Assembly (NCBI RefSeq): GCF_009193265.1
Contig: NZ_VZZZ01000001.1
Location: forward strand, 248,001-312,000
Length of the DNA stretch: 64,000 nucleotides
From: Marinobacter changyiensis
GTDB lineage: Bacteria > Pseudomonadota > Gammaproteobacteria > Pseudomonadales > Oleiphilaceae
Reading direction: 5' to 3'
Numbering within the stretch: position 1 is the stretch's first letter; each line of letters opens with the position of its first letter. A program made the position numbers and the translations under genes. Below the pieces are notes generated by a model. The model saw only the letters and a list, made by a program, of their open reading frames with translations. It was not told the DNA's origin and searched no databases. Shown in pieces: positions 1 to 8,730 of the stretch.

Positions 1-143
1 ACCCGATGTACCGGGCCACGGCTGCCTACGGCCACTTCGGCCGTGAACCTTTTGAAATGACCGTGAAGGGCGAGACGTTTACCGCCTTCCCGTGGGAAAA
101 GACCGATAAAGCCGCCCTCCTGAAAGACGCAGCGGGCGCTTGA
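1..143 (+). CDS. metK: S-adenosylmethionine synthetase, C-terminal end (partial)
   Basis: The window opens inside this gene; the reading frame begins at base 3 and stops with TGA at 141-143, leaving 46 residues. The tail contains [13 protein letters not shown] followed by FPWEKTDKA, which matches the conserved C-terminus of bacterial MetK, the enzyme that makes S-adenosylmethionine from methionine and ATP. The next genes on the same strand are ahcY and metF, so the three form an S-adenosylmethionine recycling group. The start, ATP-binding and metal-binding parts lie outside the window. The identification rests on the tail and the neighbours. Confidence 0.9.
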   Translation, partial: PMYRATAAYGHFGREPFEMTVKGETFTAFPWEKTDKAALLKDAAGA

Positions 144-180
144 TCGTACAGATTTACCGTTACACATTCTGACCTCACCA

Positions 181-201
181 GGCCGCCATGTTAACGCGGC
201 C
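181..201 (+). promoter_or_regulatory. Hairpin just upstream of the ahcY ribosome binding site
   Basis: GGCCGC at 181-186 and GCGGCC at 196-201 form a perfect 6-bp stem with a 9-nt loop, ending 11 nt before the AGGAG ribosome binding site at 213-217. There is no T-run, so it is not a standard terminator. It could influence ahcY translation or be a processing site between metK and ahcY. I looked for the SAH riboswitch consensus here and did not find it. Function is unproven. Confidence 0.4.
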
Positions 202-224
202 CAGGGTCGCAACAGGAGAACACC

Positions 225-1619
225 ATGAGCACTCCAGCAGAACAACTTAAGAACTTTTCCGATTACAAAGTCCGCGACCTCAGCCAGGCGGCTTATGGCC
301 GCAAGGAAATAAACATCGCAGAAGGCGAAATGCCCGCCCTGATGGCGTTGCGCAACAAGTACAAAGCAGAGCGGCCTTTGGCCGGCGCCAATGTGATGGG
401 CTGCATTCACATGACCATCCAGACCGCCGTGCTGATCGAGACTCTGGTGGAACTGGGCGCCAATGTGCGCTGGTCTTCCTGCAACATCTTCTCCACCCAG
501 GACCACGCGGCCGCCGCCATTGCCGAGAGCGGTATTCCGGTGTTTGCCTGGAAAGGCGAAACCGATGATGAATACGACTGGTGTCTTGAGCGCACTGTCG
601 GTGCCGATGTCGAGGGCTGGGAACCCAATATGATTCTGGACGACGGCGGCGACCTCACCGCCCTGCTCCATGAAAAGTACCCGGAGATCCTGAGCAAGTG
701 CCACGGGGTGACCGAAGAGACCACCACCGGCGTACACCGTCTGCAGGAAATGCTGCGGGACGGCACGTTGAAAGTACCGGCCATCAACGTTAACGATGCG
801 GTCACCAAAGCCAAGAACGACAACAAGTACGGTTGTCGTCACAGCCTGAACGATGCCATCAAACGCGCTACCGACCACTTGATGGCCGGCAAGAAAGCAC
901 TGGTCATCGGCTACGGCGATGTAGGCAAAGGTTCCGCGGCGTCCCTGCGTCAGGAAAGCATGATCGTCAAAGTCACCGAAGCTGATCCGATCTGCGCCAT
1001 GCAGGCCTGCATGGACGGCTTTGAAGTGGTGTCACCCTATATCAATGGCATCAACACCGGCACGGAAGCAGGCATCAACAAGGCCCTGCTGCAGAACATT
1101 GACCTGTTGGTCACCACCACCGGCAACATGAATGTGTGTGATGCCAACATGCTCAAAGCCATCAAGAGCGGTGCCGTCGTGTGCAACATTGGTCACTTTG
1201 ACAATGAGATCGACACGGCCTTTATGCGAAAAAACTGGGAGTGGGACGAGGTCAAGCCGCAGGTTCACGTGATTTATCGCGACAAGACTGTCAACGACCA
1301 CCTGATTCTGCTGTCTGAAGGCCGGCTGGTGAATCTGGGCAACGCTACCGGCCATCCGTCACGGATCATGGACGGCTCTTTTGCTAACCAGGTATTGGCC
1401 CAGATGTATCTGTTCGAGCGCAAGTTTGCGGATCTGCCGGAAGATGCCCGCGCCAAGGGTGTGTACGTCCAGGTACTGCCCAAGCAGCTCGATGAGGAAG
1501 TAGCCCGTGCGATGGTAGAGGGCTTCGGCGGCGTGATGACCAAGCTGACACCGGAACAGGCGAACTACATCGGTGTACCGGTAGCTGGCCCGTTCAAGAC
1601 TGACAGCTACAAGTACTGA
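225..1619 (+). CDS. ahcY: Adenosylhomocysteinase (S-adenosyl-L-homocysteine hydrolase)
   Basis: This 464-residue cytosolic enzyme hydrolyses S-adenosylhomocysteine to adenosine and homocysteine, removing the product that inhibits methyltransferases. The NAD-binding Rossmann motif GYGDVGKG is at residues 229-236, the family motif [13 protein letters not shown] lies near residue 86, and the protein ends in the conserved KTDSYKY tail that helps close the NAD site of the neighbouring subunit. Length fits the bacterial family. The ATG start is supported by an AGGAG eight bases upstream. It lies between metK and metF on the same strand, which fits a methyl-cycle operon. Confidence 0.97.
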   Translation: MSTPAEQLKNFSDYKVRDLSQAAYGRKEINIAEGEMPALMALRNKYKAERPLAGANVMGCIHMTIQTAVLIETLVELGANVRWSSCNIFSTQDHAAAAIAESGIPVFAWKGETDDEYDWCLERTVGADVEGWEPNMILDDGGDLTALLHEKYPEILSKCHGVTEETTTGVHRLQEMLRDGTLKVPAINVNDAVTKAKNDNKYGCRHSLNDAIKRATDHLMAGKKALVIGYGDVGKGSAASLRQESMIVKVTEADPICAMQACMDGFEVVSPYINGINTGTEAGINKALLQNIDLLVTTTGNMNVCDANMLKAIKSGAVVCNIGHFDNEIDTAFMRKNWEWDEVKPQVHVIYRDKTVNDHLILLSEGRLVNLGNATGHPSRIMDGSFANQVLAQMYLFERKFADLPEDARAKGVYVQVLPKQLDEEVARAMVEGFGGVMTKLTPEQANYIGVPVAGPFKTDSYKY

Positions 1620-1645
1620 TTGATTGACTGACTGAGAGCCATCAC

Positions 1646-2515
1646 ATGCAATCCCAGAAGCAGTTCAAACGCCGGTTCAGCTTTGAGTTCTTCCCCCCCA
1701 AGACCGACAAGGGCAAGGAAAAACTCCAGGGTGTCCGGGACCAGCTCGCCGGGGTGCACCCGGATTTTTTCTCGGTCACCTTCGGTGCGGGCGGGTCTAC
1801 ACGCGACCGCACCCTGGAGACTGTGATCAACCTGCACAAACAGGGCATTTCCACGGCGCCGCATATTTCCTGTATTGGCTCCACCAAGGAAAGTATTGCG
1901 GAACTGCTGGACCTGTACCGGGAAAATGGCATCAACCGGATTGTCGCCCTGCGGGGCGACATGCCATCCGGCATGGGGTCGGCGGGGGAACTGCGCCATG
2001 CCAACGAGCTGGTAAAGTTTATCCGGGACCACTCCGGTGACGCCTTCAATATTGAAGTGGCGGCCTACCCTGAGTTTCATCCCCAGGCCCGCAATGCCGA
2101 GGAAGATCTGAAAAACTTCGCCCGCAAGGTGGAGGCTGGCGCCAACAGCGCCATCACCCAGTACTTCTTCAACATTGACAGCTACTTCTACTTTATTGAC
2201 CGGCTGGAAAAGATGAACGTCACCGTTCCGGTGGTGCCGGGCATCATGCCGATCGTCAACTTTTCCAACCTGGTGCGGTTCTCAGACATGTGCGGGGCGG
2301 AGATTCCCCGCTGGATTCGCAAGCAGCTGGAAGCTTATGGCGATGACAGCGAGAGCATCCGGAAATTCGGCGAGGAAATGCTGACGGAGATGTGTGGCAA
2401 ATTGCTGGACGCCGGTGTGCCTGGCTTGCACTTCTATACCCTGAACCAGGTGGAACCAAGCATCAGCATCTGGAAAAATCTGGGCCTGGGCGAGCGGGAC
2501 AAAATTGCGTTCTAG
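1646..2515 (+). CDS. metF: 5,10-methylenetetrahydrofolate reductase
   Basis: This 289-residue TIM-barrel flavoprotein reduces methylene-THF to methyl-THF, the methyl donor for remaking methionine from the homocysteine released by AhcY. Visible family motifs are FSFEFFPPKT near the N-terminus, with the catalytic glutamate at residue 14 (Glu28 in E. coli), VTFGAGGSTRDRT, PHISCIG and ALRGDMP. The length is close to E. coli MetF. It starts 26 bases after ahcY with only a weak purine-rich ribosome site (GAGAG), so translation may depend on coupling within the operon. A strong hairpin terminator follows. Confidence 0.96.
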   Translation: MQSQKQFKRRFSFEFFPPKTDKGKEKLQGVRDQLAGVHPDFFSVTFGAGGSTRDRTLETVINLHKQGISTAPHISCIGSTKESIAELLDLYRENGINRIVALRGDMPSGMGSAGELRHANELVKFIRDHSGDAFNIEVAAYPEFHPQARNAEEDLKNFARKVEAGANSAITQYFFNIDSYFYFIDRLEKMNVTVPVVPGIMPIVNFSNLVRFSDMCGAEIPRWIRKQLEAYGDDSESIRKFGEEMLTEMCGKLLDAGVPGLHFYTLNQVEPSISIWKNLGLGERDKIAF

Positions 2516-2540
2516 GGGCGGACCCTAGCCAGGCGCTACA

Positions 2541-2570
2541 AACCGGGGAGCCTGTTCCCCGGTTCTTCCT
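2541..2570 (+). terminator. Rho-independent terminator after metF
   Basis: AACCGGGGA at 2541-2549 pairs perfectly with TCCCCGGTT at 2556-2564 across a 6-nt loop, followed by the pyrimidine-rich CTTCCT. The T-run is poor, but the GC-rich stem lies 26 bases past the metF stop and before the promoter region of the next operon, where the methyl-cycle transcript should end. Confidence 0.7.
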
Positions 2571-2736
2571 GAAGCCCGGTCAATACGACTTTGCTCCCAT
2601 CCCTGAAATTTGATTCCGCCCTTCATACCGACCATAGTCTAAACTTGATGGGTTGTAGCCAAACGCTACCCTTAAGTCACCGGACCTCGCGAATACCCAC
2701 CCGAAGGTTCAATAATTAGAAAATCAAGGAGACAAC

Positions 2737-3495
2737 ATGACGAAGACATGGCTGAAAACCCTGGGCGCGGCTGTCGCCCTCTCGATAAGCACCACCGCAC
2801 TTAGCGCGGAACCCCTGCGTGTAGCAACCGACCCCAGCTTTGTTCCTTTTGAAATGATGGACCAGGAAACCGGTGAAATGATCGGTTTTGACATGGAAAT
2901 CATTGCGGAGGTGGCAAAACGCGCCGGTTTCGAATATGACCTCAACACGATGGATTTCAACGGCATCATCCCGGCCCTGCAGACAGGTAATATCGACATG
3001 GCAATCGCCGGCATCACCATCACCGAAGAGCGCGAAGAAATCGTCGATTTCTCAGACCCCTACTACGATTCAGGCTTGCGCATCCTCAAGCGCGCAGGCG
3101 ATGACAGCATTTCCGAAGTAGGTGACCTGGAGGGCAAGAAAGTCGGCACCAAAATCGGTAGTACCAGCTACGATTACCTGGTAAAAAATCTTGACGACAA
3201 CGATGGTGTCACGCCTTATCCGGGCAGCTCCGATATGTATATGGCGCTGATGCAAGGCAGTGTCGATGCGGTATTCTATGACGCCCCTAACGTGGGCTAT
3301 TTTGCCCGCACCCGCGGCGAAGGCCAGGTAGAAACCGTTGGTCAACTTTACGAAGGCCAGCAATACGGCATTGCGTTGAAAAACGGCAGCGAGTGGGTTG
3401 ACGACGTCAACGAGGCGCTCGCCGCCATGAAGGAAGATGGTACCTACGAGACCATCTATGAGAAGTGGTTTGGACCCATGCCTGACGCCAACTAG
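2737..3495 (+). CDS. Polar amino acid ABC transporter, periplasmic binding protein (GlnH-like)
   Basis: A 252-residue solute-binding protein of family 3. Residues 1-24 form a Sec signal peptide ending TTALSA, after which the mature protein begins EPLRVATDPSFVPFE. The stretch GFDMEIIAEVAKRAG and the AIAGITITEEREEIVDFSDPYY signature region are typical of glutamine and related amino-acid binders. AAGGAGA lies 7 bases before the ATG. It is the first gene of a three-gene importer with the permease and ATPase downstream. It resembles GlnH most, but glutamine, glutamate, arginine and other polar amino acids cannot be told apart by eye, so no symbol is given. Confidence 0.88.
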   Translation: MTKTWLKTLGAAVALSISTTALSAEPLRVATDPSFVPFEMMDQETGEMIGFDMEIIAEVAKRAGFEYDLNTMDFNGIIPALQTGNIDMAIAGITITEEREEIVDFSDPYYDSGLRILKRAGDDSISEVGDLEGKKVGTKIGSTSYDYLVKNLDDNDGVTPYPGSSDMYMALMQGSVDAVFYDAPNVGYFARTRGEGQVETVGQLYEGQQYGIALKNGSEWVDDVNEALAAMKEDGTYETIYEKWFGPMPDAN

Positions 3496-3515
3496 AGGCC
3501 TCAGTCCACGCTAGT

Positions 3516-3537
3516 GCGCCGGGAGTGGTCCCGGCGC
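3516..3537 (+). other. Intercistronic hairpin between binding protein and permease genes
   Basis: GCGCCGGGA at 3516-3524 pairs perfectly with TCCCGGCGC at 3529-3537 around the 4-nt loop GTGG. It sits in the 70-base gap after the binding-protein gene. Such hairpins commonly protect the binding-protein mRNA or partly terminate transcription, so that the binding protein exceeds the membrane parts; that role is inferred here. Confidence 0.6.
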
Positions 3538-3565
3538 GCCTTCCACTTCGCCAGGAGAACCCATC

Positions 3566-4237
3566 GTGGAGTTCCAGTTTCAATTCGACTGGCAGGCGGC
3601 AATCGACTCGATTCCGTTTCTGCTCAAAGGTATTCCGTACACCCTTCTGATTTCTTTCGGCGGCCTGGCCATCGGCTTTGCCCTGGGCATCTTTTTCGGT
3701 TTGCTCAGCATCAACAAGAAGTGGTTTCTGCGCTGGCCGGCAACGGCCTATATCGAAATTTTCCGGGGCACCCCTATTCTCGTGCAGGTGCTGTTTATCT
3801 TCTATGGCCTGCCAGATCTGATCGGCAGCCCGATTGATCCGCTGGCGGCGGGTATTGCTGCAATTGCGCTGAACTCCGGCGCGTACATTTCCGAAGTTGT
3901 GCGCGGCGGCGTGCAGTCCATTGACAAGGGCCAGTCCGAAGCCGGTCTGTCGCTCGGGCTGTCACGGTCCCAGACCTTCTGGTCGATTGTCTGGCCCCAG
4001 GCGTTTCGCCGCATGATCCCGCCGCTGGGCAACCAGGCCATTGTCAGCATCAAGGACACGTCACTATTTTCGGTTATCGGTGTCGGGGAATTGGTTCGTC
4101 AGGGCCAGGTCTACATTGCCAACACGTTCACCGCTTTTGAGGTCTATTTCGTGGTGGCCATCATGTACCTGTGCATCACTCTGTCCCTGTCGATGTTGCT
4201 GCGCTTTGTCGAGCGTCGCGGTCTGGCATCCACCTGA
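3566..4237 (+). CDS. Polar amino acid ABC transporter permease (GlnP-like)
   Basis: A 223-residue inner-membrane permease of the His/Glu/Gln type. About five hydrophobic segments are visible, and the EAA loop that docks the ATPase reads [21 protein letters not shown] near residues 132-152. The family stretch [13 protein letters not shown] precedes it. The start is GTG at 3566, with CAGGAGAA eight bases before it. The single permease gene suggests a homodimer with the ATPase encoded next. Substrate is unresolved, as for the binding protein. Confidence 0.88.
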   Translation: MEFQFQFDWQAAIDSIPFLLKGIPYTLLISFGGLAIGFALGIFFGLLSINKKWFLRWPATAYIEIFRGTPILVQVLFIFYGLPDLIGSPIDPLAAGIAAIALNSGAYISEVVRGGVQSIDKGQSEAGLSLGLSRSQTFWSIVWPQAFRRMIPPLGNQAIVSIKDTSLFSVIGVGELVRQGQVYIANTFTAFEVYFVVAIMYLCITLSLSMLLRFVERRGLAST

Positions 4238-4251
4238 GGAAGGCGACTCTA

Positions 4252-4998
4252 ATGACTGACATTGTATCCATGCAGCGCCTGAACAAATATTTTGGCGATC
4301 TTCATGTATTGAAAGACATCGACCTGACCGTAAAGCAGGGCGAGGTCGTGGTTATCATCGGGGCCAGTGGCTCCGGCAAATCGACGCTGATTCGCTGTGT
4401 AAATGGCCTCGAGGAATATGAATCCGGGGAGCTCACAGTAGACGGTGAAAAGCTCGCTCCCAAGGGCGGCAGTCAGAAAGCCCTGGCGACCATCCGTAAA
4501 GAGGTCGGCATGGTGTTTCAACAGTTCAACCTGTTCCCCCACCTCACGGTGCAGATGAACATCATGCTGGCGCCGATGAAAGTGAAGGAGGCGTCCAAGT
4601 CCGCTGCGGCAGAAACGGCCGTGCGGCTTCTTGACCGGGTGGGCATCGGAAGCCAGGCCGACAAATACCCCAGCCAGCTTTCCGGCGGCCAACAGCAACG
4701 GGTGGCCATTGCCCGGGCGTTGGCGATGGAGCCCCGGCTGATGCTGTTTGATGAGCCTACTTCGGCACTGGACCCGGAGATGATCGGCGAGGTGCTCGAT
4801 GTGATGCGCAAACTGGCCAAGGAGGGTATGACGATGATGGTGGTGACCCACGAGATGGGCTTTGCCCGGGAAGTGGCTGACCGCGTCATTTACATCCACG
4901 AGGGCCAGATTGTTGAGGAGGGTAAGCCGGAAGATGTGTTTGATAACCCTCAGAATGAGCGGACCCAGTCGTTTTTGTCTCGGGTTTTGAAGCACTGA
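4252..4998 (+). CDS. Polar amino acid ABC transporter ATP-binding protein (GlnQ-like)
   Basis: A 248-residue ABC ATPase that powers the importer. Walker A is GASGSGKST at residues 37-45; the signature LSGGQQQRV and Walker [13 protein letters not shown] follow, and the switch histidine is in VVTHEMGFA. The open frame extends 81 bases further upstream, but the ATG at 4252 follows GAGGAAGG, lies just after the permease stop and starts with the normal family N-terminus [15 protein letters not shown]. The gene closes the importer operon and is followed by a palindromic repeat rather than a classical terminator. Confidence 0.92.
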   Translation: MTDIVSMQRLNKYFGDLHVLKDIDLTVKQGEVVVIIGASGSGKSTLIRCVNGLEEYESGELTVDGEKLAPKGGSQKALATIRKEVGMVFQQFNLFPHLTVQMNIMLAPMKVKEASKSAAAETAVRLLDRVGIGSQADKYPSQLSGGQQQRVAIARALAMEPRLMLFDEPTSALDPEMIGEVLDVMRKLAKEGMTMMVVTHEMGFAREVADRVIYIHEGQIVEEGKPEDVFDNPQNERTQSFLSRVLKH

Positions 4999-5021
4999 CT
5001 TTACTTTAAAGCATGCGCCAG

Positions 5022-5119
5022 GGTCAGGCGATGTTCTCCCAGACACGCCGTGGATACTTCCCTGTAGGCTCTCTGTTGCCATCCCTGGCAACAGAAGGTC
5101 TGGGAGAACATCACCCGAC
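5022..5119. repeat. Long-arm intergenic palindrome, copy 1
   Basis: Perfect 15-bp outer arms (5030-5044 and 5098-5112) enclose a 53-base core that carries its own perfect 8-bp hairpin, CTGTTGCC (5073-5080) with GGCAACAG (5087-5094). The arms continue imperfectly outward to about 5022 and 5119. The core contains TCCCTGTAGGCT and GCCATCCCTGGC, which closely resemble TCCATGTAACGCT and GCCATCCATGGC in the second element at 40826-40927. It lies between glnQ-like and bioA. It may act as a terminator, or be a small mobile or REP-like repeat. No coding potential is visible. Confidence 0.75.
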
Positions 5120-5220
5120 CTCGGCTTCCGGGGTTAATACCAATGCAGCAAAAAATCCCCTCTTTGTGTGTATACCGATCTCACCTGATGAACAGCTCGA
5201 TTCGGCGATGACCTTCACCG

Positions 5221-5252
5221 CCGTTAACCCACAAACAGAAAATGGTTTACGG
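5221..5252 (+). promoter_or_regulatory. Probable BirA (biotin repressor) operator upstream of bioA
   Basis: CCGTTAACC (5221-5229), a 14-base spacer and GGTTTACGG (5244-5252) form an inverted repeat whose arms match at 8 of 9 positions. The known proteobacterial BirA operator is TTGTAAACC, a spacer of about 14-16 bases, then GGTTTACAA; this site agrees at 13 of 18 arm positions with the right spacing. It lies 81 bases before bioA, as expected for repression by biotinyl-AMP-loaded BirA. The match is by eye from the remembered consensus. Confidence 0.6.
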
Positions 5253-5333
5253 CTGGCGCCTGTTGGCCTCTCACACGTATTATGGGTACCCGGTCAAATG
5301 CCCCCTATTCCGTGAACAGACAGGAGAAGCCCC

Positions 5334-6683
5334 ATGCGCAACGCTGATATTGTCGCGAGAGATCTGAAATCGGTCTGGCACCCGTGTACCCAGATGAAGG
5401 ACCACGAAAGCCTGCCGCTGATTCCGATCAAACGGGGGGAAGGCGTCTGGCTGGAGGACTTCGAGAACAATCGCTACATCGACGCGGTCAGTTCCTGGTG
5501 GGTGAATCTGTTTGGCCACGCCAACCCCCGGATCAACGGCGCTATCCGGGATCAGATCGAGCAATTGGAGCATGTGATTCTGGCGGGCTTCAGCCATGAG
5601 CCGGTGGTGAACCTGTCGGAACGGCTGATCGAAATTACGCCGGAGGGGCTGAGCAAGTGTTTCTATGCTGACAATGGCTCATCCGCCATCGAAGCCGCCC
5701 TGAAGATGAGTTATCACTACTGGAAAAACCACGGCAAACCCGCCAAGAAGAATTTCGTTAATCTCAGCAATAGCTACCACGGCGAGACGCTGGGTGCGCT
5801 GGCGCTGGGCGATGTGGCGTTATACAAGGACACCTATCAGCCTTTATTGATGGAAGTCATAACAGCGCCGTCGCCGGATGCCTATAATCGCGAGCCGGGA
5901 GAGTCGGAAGAGGACTATGCCCTGCGTCAGTTCGAAGCGATGGAGCGTATCCTGGCGGAGCAGCACGATGAAATCTGCGCGGTCATTGTGGAACCGCTGA
6001 TTCAGTGTGCCGGTTCCATGCGCATGCACCACCCGATTTACCACACCAGGTTGCGGGAGGCCTGCACCCGCTATGGTGTGCATCTGATTGCCGATGAGAT
6101 CGCTGTTGGTTTTGGCCGCACCGGGACCATGTTTGCGTGTGAGCAGGCAGGCATTACGCCGGACTTCATGTGTCTGTCGAAAGGCCTGACAGCAGGTTAT
6201 TTGCCGTTATCCGTGGTGTTGACCACAGACAATGTTTACCAGGCTTTTTACGATGACTATGAAACCCTGCGGGCGTTTCTGCATTCCCACAGTTACACCG
6301 GCAACGCTATCGGTTGTGCGGTGGCACTGGCGACGCTGGACATTTTTCGGGATGACCACGTGATTGACAGCAATCGCGCCTTGTCCGCCTGCATGGGGGA
6401 GTCGGTGGCGCATCTGGTGGACCATCCCAACGTGGGCGACATCCGCCAGTGTGGCATGACGCTCGCGATAGAAATGGTCAAGGATAAAGCCAGCAAGACG
6501 CCCTTCCCCTGGCAGGAACGTCGCGGTCTCAAGGTATACCGGCATTCGCTGACCCGGCAGGCCCTGTTGCGTCCGCTGGGAAATGTGATTTACTTTATGC
6601 CGCCCTATGTGATCACCGAGGAACAGATACGGCATCTTGCCCAGGTGGCAACGGAAGGCATTGAGATCGCCATCAAGGACTGA
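5334..6683 (+). CDS. bioA: Adenosylmethionine-8-amino-7-oxononanoate aminotransferase
   Basis: This 449-residue PLP enzyme of biotin synthesis transfers the amino group of S-adenosylmethionine to KAPA, giving DAPA. Family features are WHPCTQM near residue 16, the SSWWVNLFGHANP segment that binds substrate, DNGSSAIEAALKM, DEIAVGFGRTG, and the PLP lysine at residue 283 in LSKGLTAGY (Lys274 in E. coli). The paired tryptophans and HPCTQM separate BioA from other class III aminotransferases. AGGAGAA precedes the ATG. Other bio genes are not in the window, so the pathway is split on this chromosome; a BirA-like site lies upstream. Confidence 0.94.
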   Translation: MRNADIVARDLKSVWHPCTQMKDHESLPLIPIKRGEGVWLEDFENNRYIDAVSSWWVNLFGHANPRINGAIRDQIEQLEHVILAGFSHEPVVNLSERLIEITPEGLSKCFYADNGSSAIEAALKMSYHYWKNHGKPAKKNFVNLSNSYHGETLGALALGDVALYKDTYQPLLMEVITAPSPDAYNREPGESEEDYALRQFEAMERILAEQHDEICAVIVEPLIQCAGSMRMHHPIYHTRLREACTRYGVHLIADEIAVGFGRTGTMFACEQAGITPDFMCLSKGLTAGYLPLSVVLTTDNVYQAFYDDYETLRAFLHSHSYTGNAIGCAVALATLDIFRDDHVIDSNRALSACMGESVAHLVDHPNVGDIRQCGMTLAIEMVKDKASKTPFPWQERRGLKVYRHSLTRQALLRPLGNVIYFMPPYVITEEQIRHLAQVATEGIEIAIKD

Positions 6684-6686
6684 CCC

Positions 6687-7427
6687 ATGCGCATTCCCAG
6701 AATTTTTACACCCGAGCCGCTGCAGACCGGCACAACGGTTTATCTCGATGATAATGCCGCTCAGCATGTAGGTAAGGTGTTGCGGATGCAGGTTGGCCAG
6801 GCGGTCAGCCTGTTCAATGGTGACGGCCTTGATTACCCGGCGACACTGGTGGATGTCGGCAAGAAATCTGTCCAGGTGGACATTGGGGAGGCGAGCGCCA
6901 ACACCACCGAATCCCCCCTTGCCATTGTTCTCGGTCAGGTGCTCTCCCGGGGCGACCGGATGGATTACGCCATCCAGAAGAGTGTCGAGATGGGTGTCGC
7001 GCGTATCGTTCCTCTGGTCAGTGAACGCTGCGAAGTAAAGCTCAAAGGCGACCGGGAAGACAAACGGGTCAAACACTGGCAGTCGGTGGCGATAAGCGCT
7101 GCCGAGCAGTGCGGACGGGCGATGGTGCCTGAGGTGGCAGCAATCTGCACCATCGGGGACTGGCTGGCACAAACCGCAGGCTGCGATCTTCGGTTGGTGC
7201 TCCATCATCGCACAGCACAATCGCTGGCGGGCCTGGCAAAACCGACAAGCCTGGCCCTGATGATTGGCCCTGAAGGTGGGCTGACGGATGAAGAAATTCG
7301 TATTGCTGAAGCGGCCGGGTTCCTGCCGGCTGCACTGGGGCCGAGGGTTTTGCGAACAGAGACCGCCCCGGTCGCCGCCATGGCGGTTTGCCAGTGGCTC
7401 TGGGGTGATGCTCAGCCCGGTACGTAA
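6687..7427 (+). CDS. rsmE: 16S rRNA (uracil-1498-N3)-methyltransferase
   Basis: A 246-residue SPOUT-family enzyme that methylates U1498 of 16S rRNA. The N-terminus MRIPRIFTPEPL, an early PUA-like region, and the C-terminal knot motifs IGPEGGLTDEEI and LGPRVLRTETA are diagnostic. Its start is 3 bases after the bioA stop, with the AAGGA ribosome site inside the end of bioA, so the two are probably co-transcribed although unrelated in function. Confidence 0.94.
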   Translation: MRIPRIFTPEPLQTGTTVYLDDNAAQHVGKVLRMQVGQAVSLFNGDGLDYPATLVDVGKKSVQVDIGEASANTTESPLAIVLGQVLSRGDRMDYAIQKSVEMGVARIVPLVSERCEVKLKGDREDKRVKHWQSVAISAAEQCGRAMVPEVAAICTIGDWLAQTAGCDLRLVLHHRTAQSLAGLAKPTSLALMIGPEGGLTDEEIRIAEAAGFLPAALGPRVLRTETAPVAAMAVCQWLWGDAQPGT

Positions 7428-7437
7428 TTTTTGAACA

Positions 7438-8730
7438 ATGTTTACGACGAGAGACGGTTCTGTGGCTTCATCCCGGTTGTTGCGTAATGCCAGACGTTTG
7501 TTGATTCCGCTGCTGTTGATCGTGGCGACGGTGGTGCTGATTTGGATCTTCAGCTTCATGAAACCCACACCCCCGGAATCCCAGGCCGAAGAACGTACCT
7601 GGCCCATTCGCACAGTCACCCTGGATTCCGCCGCCAGAGCGCCCCAACTGCGGCTGCTAGGCCGTGTGGAGACACCGTTTCAATCAACCCTGACGTCTGC
7701 CGTCACCGCTGACGTCAAAGCGATACCCGTGCTTGAAGGCTCACCAGTGCGCGCCGGTGATGTCATGGTTCAGCTGGACCCTTCCGAAGTAGAGCTGATT
7801 GTTACCCAGCGTCAGGCGGATGTCGCCGAACTCCAGGCCCAGCGGGCCAGCGAGCTGAACCAGCAGCGCGCAGACCGGCAATTTCTTGAACGGGAAAAAG
7901 CCCTGGTGGAAATCGCCCGGCGCGGGCTTGACCGAGAGCAACGGCTTTCCGACTCCAACTTCACCAGCCAGTCCCGCATCGACCAGGCTCGACAGCTGCT
8001 GCAGACCGCCGAGTTATCCCTGATCAACCGGGAACTGGCGGTTGCCAATCACCAGAGCCGGATACAATCCCTTGATGCCCGGCTTGAGCGAGCCCGGTCA
8101 TTACTGCAACAAGCCAGACTGGACCTGAGCCGGACCGATGTGGTGGCGCCGTTTGACGGTGTAGTCACAGGCATCGAGGTCAGCCCCGGCGAGCGGGTTC
8201 GTGCCAGCGAGCCCCTGGTCAGCCTCTACGCCATTGACCAGCTCGAGGTGCGGGCCCAGCTTCCCATGCGCTGGACCGCGAACGCTGAGCAGGCTCTGGC
8301 GTCGGGTCGGGCCATGTGGGCCACCACGGCGTTATCAGGAGAAACCTATACCCTCGCTCTGGAGCGGCTGAGTGGACAGGTCAATGTCGGTGCCGGCGGG
8401 GTAGATGGACTGTTCCGGTTTCAGGGTGACCAGCCCCCGGCGGCACTGAACCGGACACTGGATCTGCTGCTCGATCTGAATGCCCGTGAGAACACCTTCT
8501 CACTCCCGGTCTCCGCACTCTACGACGAGTCCACGGTTTACAAGGTGATTGAGAACCGTTTGATGTCGGTTCAGGTCGTGCTGATTGGCGACCGCTTTGA
8601 AGACGGCAGCCAACGCCTGCTGGTGCAGTCTGACCAGCTGAGCACCGGCGACCAGATCCTCGCCACCCAGTTGCCGAACGCCATCAATGGCCTCAAGGTG
8701 GATGTTATCAGAGCGGAGCCTGACGCATGA
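7438..8730 (+). CDS. RND efflux pump periplasmic adaptor (membrane fusion protein)
   Basis: A 430-residue adaptor that links an inner-membrane RND pump to an outer-membrane channel. A membrane anchor spans roughly residues 20-40 (LLIPLLLIVATVVLIWIF), followed by the split lipoyl domain, a long alpha-helical coiled coil near residues 120-220 rich in Gln, Arg and Glu, and the second lipoyl half with VVAPFDGVVTGIEVSPGERV. The ATG at 7438 has a poor ribosome site; GTG at 7462 behind GAGAGACGG is an alternative. It overlaps the pump gene by 4 bases (ATGA), so the two are translationally coupled. Substrate unknown. Confidence 0.85.
   Translation: MFTTRDGSVASSRLLRNARRLLIPLLLIVATVVLIWIFSFMKPTPPESQAEERTWPIRTVTLDSAARAPQLRLLGRVETPFQSTLTSAVTADVKAIPVLEGSPVRAGDVMVQLDPSEVELIVTQRQADVAELQAQRASELNQQRADRQFLEREKALVEIARRGLDREQRLSDSNFTSQSRIDQARQLLQTAELSLINRELAVANHQSRIQSLDARLERARSLLQQARLDLSRTDVVAPFDGVVTGIEVSPGERVRASEPLVSLYAIDQLEVRAQLPMRWTANAEQALASGRAMWATTALSGETYTLALERLSGQVNVGAGGVDGLFRFQGDQPPAALNRTLDLLLDLNARENTFSLPVSALYDESTVYKVIENRLMSVQVVLIGDRFEDGSQRLLVQSDQLSTGDQILATQLPNAINGLKVDVIRAEPDA

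Noticed and set aside
144..224. SAH riboswitch before ahcY
   Set aside because: The conserved core sequence of the known SAH riboswitch is absent; only a simple hairpin is present.
6207..7619. A 470-codon open frame on the minus strand
   Set aside because: Antisense to bioA, rsmE and the adaptor start; an artefact of codon bias.
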